From the NCBI RefSeq assembly GCF_021117295.1, contig NZ_CP088247.1:4913001-4977000 (forward strand): a stretch of DNA of 64,000 nucleotides. Reading direction: 5' to 3'. How positions within the stretch are numbered: the first letter of the stretch is position 1; every line of letters begins with the position of its first letter. This DNA comes from Methylorubrum sp. B1-46 (GTDB taxonomy: Bacteria > Pseudomonadota > Alphaproteobacteria > Rhizobiales > Beijerinckiaceae). Below, in pieces: positions 18,176 through 25,373 of the stretch. Below the pieces are notes generated by a model, which saw nothing but the letters and a program-made list of their open reading frames with translations, was not told the DNA's origin and ran no database searches. A program made the translations under genes and the position numbers.

Positions 18176-18427
18176 AGGCGGTGTCAGGAGCGGTTTGACG
18201 TGTCGTCCGGTCTCGGCTCGATCGCTTCGACGCCGCTTTCCGTCACCCCAGCTTCGTGTTGCAGCGCCCCGAGATGACGGCGCCGAACCGGACCAACCGG
18301 CCGGGAAGGGTGTGAGACCGATGCAGGGACGCGCTCAGGGCGGGCAAGGTCGCCACGCCGGGCCGCCGTAACGGACCCCTTGCTGCATTGCACGCGGTCG
18401 ACAGGCCGGAGATCGATGGCGCTGCAC

Positions 18428-18462
18428 AAAAAATGGGCTGCTGATGCCGCGATGCGCAGCCC
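18428..18462 (-). terminator. Intrinsic terminator after nasS
   Basis: On the minus strand GGGCTGC (18462-18456) and GCAGCCC (18441-18435) form a perfect 7-bp stem with a 14-base loop, followed by A and six T (18433-18428). It lies 28 bases after the nasS stop and separates the nasTS transcript from the nrtA operon. Confidence 0.85.
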
Positions 18463-18490
18463 AAGTGGGTTCGACGCGCTCGAAGGGAGC

Positions 18491-19507
18491 TCACCCGCCG
18501 ATGGCCGCCTCGAGGAGGTCCGGTCGGTAGAGCGCGGCCGCTCGGTCCGCCGCGTCGCCGCCGGGCGCGACCTGCCCGCAGGCGATCATCTGCGTGACCA
18601 GCCAGCGGGCATGGGCCGGGTCCGGCCGATGGGTCGCGGCGTCGAGGCGCAGATAGGCCGGGTTCGCACGCTCGCGCCCGCCGGCATCCACGATCAGCGC
18701 ACCGGCGAGCGTGCGGGCGATGAGCGCGGCATCCGAATCGAGCTCGGCGCGCGCGGCGAGCAGGGTGCTCAGGGCGACGCGGTTGGCCGGATCGGCGCAC
18801 CACAGCCCGGCCCGATGGACGGCCCGCACCAGGGGAGGCATGAAGTCCGCTCCCTCGGCAGGCAGGGCCAGCACCTTTTCCGGGCAATCGGGTGCGATCT
18901 CGCAGCCGAGCGCCGCGATCCGGCCGAGGCCGGCAGCGACCGCGACGCTGTTCCAGGGCGCGCCGACGCAGAAGCCGTCGATGCGTCCGCGCCCGAGCGC
19001 ATCCACCGTATCGGGCGGCGGAACCACGACGAGGCGCACCGCGGCGTCGAGATCGAGCCCGCCGAGGCCCGCGAACAGGCGAAGCTGGTAGGAATGGCTG
19101 GAGAAGGGATGCACGGTGCCGATGGTGAGCGGACGTCCCTCCCCGGCCCGCGTGCGGGCGACCCGGGCGAAGCTCGCCGCCACGTCGGTGAGACCGTCGC
19201 TCTCGGGCGCCATCGCCGCCCAGAGCGCGTTCGAGACGGTCACCGCATTGCCGTTGAGACCGAGCGCCATCGGCACGCTGATGTCTGCCTGCGGCCCCGA
19301 GAGCCCCAATGCGCTGGCGATGGCGAGCGGCCCGAGCATGTGCGCGGCGTCGAGATGGCCGAGCGCCAGCCGGTCGCGCAGGGTTGCCCAGGACGGCTCG
19401 CGCGACAGCGCGATCTCGAGCCCCTCGGCCCGCGCGAAGCCCATCTCGGCCGCCGCGATCACGGGGGCAGCATCGGTGAGCGGAACGTATCCGAGCCTGA
19501 GTCTCAT
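18491..19507 (-). CDS. nasS: NasS-like nitrate/nitrite sensor protein (soluble NrtA homologue)
   Basis: A 338-residue protein related to NrtA/CmpA substrate-binding proteins but starting directly with MRLRLGYVPLTDAAPVIAA and carrying no signal peptide, so it is cytoplasmic. Family stretches include HLDAAHMLGPLAIAS, TVHPFSSHSYQLRLF and IDGFCVGAPWNSVAV. Known NasS proteins hold NasT inactive and release it when nitrate or nitrite binds. The ATG overlaps the nasT stop (ATGA), as expected for a stoichiometric pair. The longer open frame through nasT is spurious. Confidence 0.88.
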   Translation of the reverse strand: MRLRLGYVPLTDAAPVIAAAEMGFARAEGLEIALSREPSWATLRDRLALGHLDAAHMLGPLAIASALGLSGPQADISVPMALGLNGNAVTVSNALWAAMAPESDGLTDVAASFARVARTRAGEGRPLTIGTVHPFSSHSYQLRLFAGLGGLDLDAAVRLVVVPPPDTVDALGRGRIDGFCVGAPWNSVAVAAGLGRIAALGCEIAPDCPEKVLALPAEGADFMPPLVRAVHRAGLWCADPANRVALSTLLAARAELDSDAALIARTLAGALIVDAGGRERANPAYLRLDAATHRPDPAHARWLVTQMIACGQVAPGGDAADRAAALYRPDLLEAAIGG

Positions 19508-20091
19508 CCGAGCAGGTCCGCCGCGGTAACGATGGCGCGGGCGATGTCGACGATCTTGCGCTTCTCGTTCATCGCCTGCCGGCGCAGGAGCTTGTAGGCC
19601 TCGTCCTCGCTCATCCCCTTGCGCGTCATCAGGATGCCCTTGGCCCGCTCGATCAGCTTGCGGTCGGCGAGTTCGGAGCGGGCCTCGTCGAGTTCGCGCT
19701 GGAGCCGCGCGAAGGCGTTGAAGCGAAGGATGGCGATGTCGAGGATCGAGCGGATCCGCTCGGTCCGCAGGCCATCGACCACGTAGGCCGAGATGCCCGC
19801 ATCGACCGCCGCCTGCATCATGGTCTGGTCCGAGCGGTCCACGAACATCGCCACCGGCCGCTCCGCCTGCCGGGACAGGCCCGACATCTGCTCCAGCACG
19901 TCGCGGCTCGGGCTCTCCAGATGCACCACGATCACGTCGGGCTTGAGGCCCGCCACCCGCGCCTGGAGATCGGGCCCGTCGGGCAGGACGACGACCCTGT
20001 CGACGCCCGAGGCCCGCAGGCCCTCCTCCAGGATGGCCGCGCGGGCGGGGCTCGGGTCGATCACGGCGACGGTGAGGCTGGTCTCGGTCAT
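19504..20091 (-). CDS. nasT: NasT-like ANTAR-domain antiterminator
   Basis: A 195-residue response-regulator-like protein. Residues 1-125 form a receiver-like domain (LTVAVIDPSPARAAILEEGL, then DVIVVHLESPS) in which the usual phospho-acceptor position in VIVVHLES is not a clear Asp, so control is probably by NasS rather than phosphorylation. Residues about 135-190 are an ANTAR RNA-binding domain: LIERAKGILMTRKGMSEDEA and YKLLRRQAMNEKRKIVDIA. The target is proposed to be the element at 18100-18145. It is the first gene of the nasTS pair. Confidence 0.9.
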   Translation of the reverse strand: MTETSLTVAVIDPSPARAAILEEGLRASGVDRVVVLPDGPDLQARVAGLKPDVIVVHLESPSRDVLEQMSGLSRQAERPVAMFVDRSDQTMMQAAVDAGISAYVVDGLRTERIRSILDIAILRFNAFARLQRELDEARSELADRKLIERAKGILMTRKGMSEDEAYKLLRRQAMNEKRKIVDIARAIVTAADLLG

Positions 20092-20327
20092 CGAGGCCCG
20101 AATGGTTCGATCCGTTCGAGGAGGACGTGCGGGTGGGAGTTGGAGGAGCAGGTGTTTTGAGAACGTGCTGATGGCACCAAAGGTCGGCTGACACGCAAGC
20201 CGTGCGCCGCCCGATCCGCGACGATCTGCGACAACAGTTACGAACCGGACATCTGTCGGCCCCGCTTCTGCCGCAAACCGGGGCGCACACTCAAGCCGTT
20301 CACGAATCCATTGAGAGGGGTCGGTCC

Positions 20328-20945
20328 ATGCGCGTCGTCGATCTGCTGCGGAAGCCGGACGTGTCCGCGACCCCTCGCCCCGTGCTTCCCCCTTTCCTGC
20401 CGACGCTCGGCCTCGCCGTGGTCGCCGCGCTGCTGTCGCTCGCCTGCCGCGAGCCGGCCAAGGGACCGACCATGGAACCGGCCGGCTCGTCGCGGCCGGT
20501 TCCGGCCATGGCCGCGGCGCCTGGCCTCGCGGTGTTCGATCCGGGCAAGGCGCTCCTCGCCGACGTCGAGGCGGGGCCGGCCAGCGAAACCTTCGCCCGC
20601 CTCATGCCCCTCGTCGCGGCGAGCGAGGCCGCGCCGGCCGCAGCCCGTCCTCCGCGTGTCGCCGCCCGGCCCGAGCGCCGTCGCGCGCCTGCCAGCCGGA
20701 TGGTGACGACCCAGCCGGCGAACCCCCAGAAGAATGCGGAGCCGGTCGTCCCGGCGCCTGCCGCGATGGCCCGCGCGGAGGAAGAGGACGACCGCTTCCT
20801 TCCCACCGGTGCCCTCCCCTTCGCCGCCGTCGATGCGGCCTGGGATGCGGCCCGCCGGGCCGGCACCGGAGCGGCGACGGGTGTTGCGACCGGCGTGACG
20901 AGCCTCGGCAGCTCGGTCGTCAGTCTCGTGTCGGAACTGCGCTGA
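20328..20945 (+). CDS. Hypothetical membrane-anchored or exported protein
   Basis: Unrecognised 205-residue protein starting MRVVDLLRKPD after GAGAGGGG. One hydrophobic segment (LPTLGLAVVAALLSLAC, about residues 26-42) could be a membrane anchor or signal; the Cys after it is not in a canonical lipobox. The rest is Ala/Pro/Arg-rich and of low complexity, and the C-terminus has a Thr/Gly/Val run (GAATGVATGVTSLGSSV). An upstream start in the same frame (20202) would bury the hydrophobic segment. Confidence 0.5.
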   Translation: MRVVDLLRKPDVSATPRPVLPPFLPTLGLAVVAALLSLACREPAKGPTMEPAGSSRPVPAMAAAPGLAVFDPGKALLADVEAGPASETFARLMPLVAASEAAPAAARPPRVAARPERRRAPASRMVTTQPANPQKNAEPVVPAPAAMARAEEEDDRFLPTGALPFAAVDAAWDAARRAGTGAATGVATGVTSLGSSVVSLVSELR

Positions 20946-21151
20946 GCCCGCGCACCGGCCCGGCGTTCTCAGAATCGTTTAGTCCGGAAACCTTGCGAAG
21001 CGCGGCCGCTGCGCCACTTCGCGCGGGGCACAGCCGCGATTGCGCCCGCCTCCGCAGCGAGGCGGCTTTTGCGCGCGTGATGCCCTGTTAGAAAGCCGAA
21101 GCCCGCGTATCCCCCACGCCGTTCGGCTCGGACGCGACGACGGAGACCGGG

Positions 21152-23011
21152 ATGGCGGGACGGATCGAGGATTACGCCCTGATCGGCGACGGCCGCACCG
21201 CTGCCCTGGTCGGGCGCGACGGCAGCATCGATTGGCTGTGCATGCCGCGCTTCGACGCCTCGGCGTTGTTCGCGAGCCTGCTCGGAACGGAGGAGCACGG
21301 CTTCTGGAAGCTGGCCCCCGCAGCCGAGGGCGCGCAGCATTCCTGGCGCTACCGCACCGGCTCGCTGGTGCTGGAGACGACGCATAAGACCCATGAAGGC
21401 GAGGTCCGCGTTACCGACTTCATGCCCGTCGGCGACGGCAGCCACGTCATCCGCCTCGTCGAGGGCGTGCGTGGCCGGATGGCGATGCGCATGGAACTGG
21501 CTGTGCGTTTCGATTACGGTTCGGCGGTGCCGTGGGTGTCGCGCAGCGAACTCGGCGACCTGCGCGCCATCTCCGGGCCGCACAAGGTCGTGCTGCGCAC
21601 CAACGCGCCGATGCGCGGCTCCACCCGCCAGACGACGGTCTCGGAATTTACGGTCTACAAGGGCGACGCGGTTCGGTTCGTCCTCAGCTACGGCGCCTCG
21701 CACGAGGAGGACCCTGCCCCGATCGAGCCGCGCCGCTGGCTCGACGACACCAACCGCTTCTGGCGCGAATGGTCGAGCCGCTGCACCCTGGAGACGCCCT
21801 GGAACGACATCCTGCGCCGCTCGCTCCTGACGCTGAAGGCGCTGATCTACCGCCCGACCGGCGGGATCGTCGCCGCGCCCACCACCTCCCTGCCCGAGGA
21901 ACTCGGCGGGGTGCGCAACTGGGACTATCGCTTCTGCTGGCTGCGCGACTCGACCTTCACGCTGCTCGCCCTGATGGATTCGGGCTACATGGAGGAGGCC
22001 CGCGCGTGGCGCGACTGGCTGACCCGGGCGGTGGCCGGCAACCCGGAGCAGGCGCACATCCTTTACGGCATCGCCGGAGAGCGGCTTCTGCCGGAAATCG
22101 AACTCGACTGGCTGCCCGGCTACGAGGGCTCAAGGCCGGTGCGCGTCGGCAACGCGGCGATCGCGCAGTTCCAGCTCGACGTCTACGGCGAGGTCTTCGA
22201 CGCGCTGTTCCAGGCCCGCGCCGGCGGCATGGGGCAGAACAAGGAGGGCCTGCGCGTCGGCCAGGCGCTGATCAAGCACCTCGAGACCGCCTGGCGCGAG
22301 CCTGACGAAGGCATCTGGGAGGTGCGCGGCGGGCGGCGCCACTTCGTCCACTCCAAGGTGATGGCCTGGGTTGCCTTCGACCGGGCGATCCGCAGCGTCG
22401 AGATGATGGGCGTGGACGATCTGCACTCCGTGGAACCGCCGGTCGATCATTGGAAGGCGATCCGCGACGAGATTCACGCCGAGGTCTGCGAGAAGGGCTT
22501 CGACCCCGAGCTGAACAGCTTCGTCCAGTCCTACGGAAGCAAGGCGCTCGACGCGAGCCTGCTGCTGGTCGCGCACATGGGCTTCCTGCCGCAGGACGAT
22601 CCGCGCGTGATCGGCACGGTGGCGGCGATCGAGCGGCACCTGATGCGCGACGGCTTCATCCTGCGCTACGAAACCGAAGGCCAGACTACCGACGGCCTGC
22701 CCGGCAACGAGGGCGCCTTCCTGCCCTGCAGCTTCTGGTACGCCGACAACCTGATCGGGCTCGGCCGCTGCCAGGAGGCGCGGGCGCTGATCGAGCGCCT
22801 GATCGGCGTCTGCAACGATCTCGGATTGGTCTCGGAGGAGTACGACGTGCGCGAAAAACGGCTGGTGGGGAACTACCCTCAGGCGTTCACGCATGTTGCA
22901 CTCGTGAACACGATCCTCAATTACAGCCGCGCGGTCGGTCCGGCGACGGAACGAGGCAGCGGCGCGGACCATTCCGAGTCGAGGGTAGGCGAATCCGTTG
23001 CAGCGCGGTAG
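21152..23011 (+). CDS. Glycoside hydrolase family 15 protein (glucoamylase/trehalase type)
   Basis: A 619-residue cytoplasmic GH15 enzyme. The N-terminal super-sandwich domain begins RIEDYALIGDGRTAALVGRD with GSIDWLCMPRFD. The (alpha/alpha)6 barrel contains RNWDYRFCWLRDSTFTL (substrate loop with the Arg-Asp pair), and the late motif QTTDGLPGNEGAFLPCSFW carries a catalytic Glu candidate. Bacterial members hydrolyse alpha-glucans, maltodextrin or trehalose. The gene precedes transketolase by 51 bases, so a link to sugar or trehalose breakdown feeding the pentose phosphate route is plausible but inferred. Confidence 0.85.
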   Translation: MAGRIEDYALIGDGRTAALVGRDGSIDWLCMPRFDASALFASLLGTEEHGFWKLAPAAEGAQHSWRYRTGSLVLETTHKTHEGEVRVTDFMPVGDGSHVIRLVEGVRGRMAMRMELAVRFDYGSAVPWVSRSELGDLRAISGPHKVVLRTNAPMRGSTRQTTVSEFTVYKGDAVRFVLSYGASHEEDPAPIEPRRWLDDTNRFWREWSSRCTLETPWNDILRRSLLTLKALIYRPTGGIVAAPTTSLPEELGGVRNWDYRFCWLRDSTFTLLALMDSGYMEEARAWRDWLTRAVAGNPEQAHILYGIAGERLLPEIELDWLPGYEGSRPVRVGNAAIAQFQLDVYGEVFDALFQARAGGMGQNKEGLRVGQALIKHLETAWREPDEGIWEVRGGRRHFVHSKVMAWVAFDRAIRSVEMMGVDDLHSVEPPVDHWKAIRDEIHAEVCEKGFDPELNSFVQSYGSKALDASLLLVAHMGFLPQDDPRVIGTVAAIERHLMRDGFILRYETEGQTTDGLPGNEGAFLPCSFWYADNLIGLGRCQEARALIERLIGVCNDLGLVSEEYDVREKRLVGNYPQAFTHVALVNTILNYSRAVGPATERGSGADHSESRVGESVAAR

Positions 23012-23062
23012 GCGCATCCCGTCCGGCGGGCGGGCAATGGAAGCGAGAAAGACGGGTACTCC

Positions 23063-25138
23063 ATGAGCGGTGCAGACACGAGCCCGAAGGCGGCCCTGAG
23101 CGAGGGCGACAAGCTCGCGATCGACACGATCCGGACGCTCGCGATCGACGCGGTGCAGAAGGCGAATTCCGGCCATGCCGGCGCGCCGATGGCGCTGGCT
23201 CCCGTCGCCTACACACTGTGGAACCGGTATCTGCGATACGATCCGGCCCATCCGCACTGGCCCAACCGTGACCGCTTCGTGCTCTCGGCGGGTCACGCCT
23301 CGATGCTGCTCTACGGGCTGTTGCATCTGGCTCGGGTCGCGGAGAAGGACGGCGGCAACACGCCCGCTATCTCGCTCGACGACATTAAGAAGTTTCGGCA
23401 GCTCGACAGCCGGACGCCGGGCCACCCGGAATACCACTTCACCACCGGCGTCGAGACCACCACCGGCCCGCTCGGCCAGGGTGTGGCGAATTCCGTCGGC
23501 ATGGCGATCGGCGGCCGCTTCAAGGGCGAGCGCCTGAACCGGCCCGACCTGCCGCTGTTCGACTACAACGTCTACGCCATCTGCTCGGACGGCGACCTGA
23601 TGGAGGGCGTCAGCCAGGAGGCGGCCTCGATCGCCGGGCACCTGCGCCTGTCGAACCTGTGCTGGATCTACGACAACAACACCATCACCATCGAGGGCCA
23701 CACCGAACTCGCCTTCTCGGAGGAGGTCGCCGCGCGCTTCCTCGCCTATGGCTGGCAGGTGCTGCGGGTGGCCGATGCCAACGACACCCACGCCATCGCC
23801 TCGGCGCTCGAGACCTTCCTGCAATCGAGCGACCGCCCGACCCTGATCATCGTCAACTCGATCATCGGCTACGGCGCGCCGACCAAGCAGAACACGTCGA
23901 AGGCTCACTCGGACGCGCTCGGCCCCGACGAGGTGAAGGGCGCCAAACGCGCCTATGGCTGGCCGGAGGATTCCGAGTTCCTCGTGCCGGACGGGGTCTA
24001 CGAGACCTTCGCCGAGGGCATCGGCAAGCGCGGCGCCGCGCTCTACAGCCAGTGGCAGGGCTTTTTCGAGGCGGCCAAGGCAGCCGATGCCGAGCACGCC
24101 GAGGAACTCTCCGCCTTCCTCGAAGGCCGGCTGCCCCAGGGCTGGGACCGCGACATCCCGGTTTTTGAAGCCGACGCGAAGGGCCTCGCGACCCGCGAAT
24201 CCTCCGGCAAGGTGCTCAACGCCATCGCCAAGCACGTGCCGTTCCTGCTCGGCGGCTCGGCCGATCTCGCGCCCTCCAACAAGTCGAACCTCACCTTCGA
24301 GGGCGCGGGCTCGCTGACCCCGTTCGAGCCGGGCGGGCGCAACATCCATTTCGGCGTGCGCGAGCATGCCATGGGCTCGATCGTGAACGGCCTCGGCCTC
24401 GTGGGCCTGCGGGCCTACGGCGCGACCTTCCTGGTCTTTGCCGATTATATGCGCCCGCCGATCCGGCTCGCTGCGCTGATGGAGCTGCCGGTCTTCCACA
24501 TCTTCACCCACGACTCGATCGGCGTGGGCGAGGACGGGCCGACCCACCAGCCGGTGGAGCAACTGCTCTCCTTGCGCTGCATCCCCGGCCTCGTGACGCT
24601 GCGCCCGGCCGATGCCAACGAGGTGGCCGAGGCCTACCGGGTGATCTTCTCGCTGAAGGACCAGCCGGCGGTGCTGGCGCTCTCGCGCCAGCCGCTGCCG
24701 ACCTTCGACCGCACAAAATACGCGCCCGCCTCGGGCACGGCGAAGGGTGCCTACGTGCTGGCCGACAGCGACGGCACGCCGGACGTGATCCTGATCGGCA
24801 CCGGGTCCGAGGTGCAGCTCTGCATCGGCGCCTACGAGACCCTGAAGGGCGAGGGCGTGAAGGCCCGCGTCGTCTCGATGCCGTCCTGGGAGCTGTTCGA
24901 GCGCCAGGACGAGGCCTACCGCAACAGCGTCCTGCCGCCGGACGTGCTGGCGCGCGTGGCGGTGGAGCAGGGCAGCGTGATCGGCTGGGACCGCTACGCC
25001 GGCTCCTCGGGCGCGATCGTCGGCATGCACACCTTCGGCGCCTCGGCCCCGATCAAGGACCTGCTCGGCAAGTTCGGCTTCACCGCCGAGAAGGTGATCG
25101 AAGCCGCCCGCGCGCAGGTGACCAAGCACAAGAAATAA
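23063..25138 (+). CDS. tkt: Transketolase
   Basis: A 691-residue thiamine-diphosphate enzyme transferring two-carbon units between sugar phosphates. Seen are the N-terminal His of NSGHAGAPMALAP, GPLGQGVANSVGMAIG, the ThDP/metal motif CSDGDLMEGVSQEA ending in YDNNTITIEGHT, and the pyrimidine-domain Glu in FGVREHAMGSI with HDSIGVGEDGPTHQPVEQL. All catalytic regions are intact. It lies between GH15 and the transaldolase/isomerase fusion, forming a pentose phosphate cluster. Confidence 0.95.
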   Translation: MSGADTSPKAALSEGDKLAIDTIRTLAIDAVQKANSGHAGAPMALAPVAYTLWNRYLRYDPAHPHWPNRDRFVLSAGHASMLLYGLLHLARVAEKDGGNTPAISLDDIKKFRQLDSRTPGHPEYHFTTGVETTTGPLGQGVANSVGMAIGGRFKGERLNRPDLPLFDYNVYAICSDGDLMEGVSQEAASIAGHLRLSNLCWIYDNNTITIEGHTELAFSEEVAARFLAYGWQVLRVADANDTHAIASALETFLQSSDRPTLIIVNSIIGYGAPTKQNTSKAHSDALGPDEVKGAKRAYGWPEDSEFLVPDGVYETFAEGIGKRGAALYSQWQGFFEAAKAADAEHAEELSAFLEGRLPQGWDRDIPVFEADAKGLATRESSGKVLNAIAKHVPFLLGGSADLAPSNKSNLTFEGAGSLTPFEPGGRNIHFGVREHAMGSIVNGLGLVGLRAYGATFLVFADYMRPPIRLAALMELPVFHIFTHDSIGVGEDGPTHQPVEQLLSLRCIPGLVTLRPADANEVAEAYRVIFSLKDQPAVLALSRQPLPTFDRTKYAPASGTAKGAYVLADSDGTPDVILIGTGSEVQLCIGAYETLKGEGVKARVVSMPSWELFERQDEAYRNSVLPPDVLARVAVEQGSVIGWDRYAGSSGAIVGMHTFGASAPIKDLLGKFGFTAEKVIEAARAQVTKHKK

Positions 25139-25153
25139 GGGCGCAGGCGATGA

Positions 25154-25306
25154 ACCCTCTCCCCTCTGCGGGAGAGGGTGCCTGCGGAGCTGGCGGGTGA
25201 GGGGCAGCGCGACGGCGCCAGGTCAAGCGGGCGTCGATCCAGCGGAAACCTTGCCCCTCTCCCGACCCGCTTCGCGGGCCACCCTCCCCCGCAGAGGGGG
25301 GAGGGT
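25154..25306. repeat. Composite inverted intergenic repeat (REP-like)
   Basis: A self-complementary unit at 25154-25179 (ACCCTCTCCC/GGGAGAGGGT) and a second at 25281-25306 are near-exact inverted copies of each other. An inner hairpin (GACCCGC TTC GCGGGCC) lies next to the second. Together they can fold into one long hairpin between tkt and the fusion gene. C/G-rich elements of this look are common between genes of Hyphomicrobiales. Confidence 0.75.
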
Positions 25307-25373
25307 AACGTGCAGCGCGCCGCCCTATCTACGGGCAGGTGACGCCTGAAAATTTCACGCGAGGACGACCGAG

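Noticed and set aside
18141..18176. ACGGCT...AGCCGT hairpin as the first ANTAR hairpin
   Set aside because: Its loop has seven bases without A at position 1, and it overlaps the -24/-12 promoter, so it would lie upstream of the transcript start.
22130..25129. 999-residue minus-strand frame
   Set aside because: It lies antisense to GH15 and transketolase, both with full catalytic motifs.
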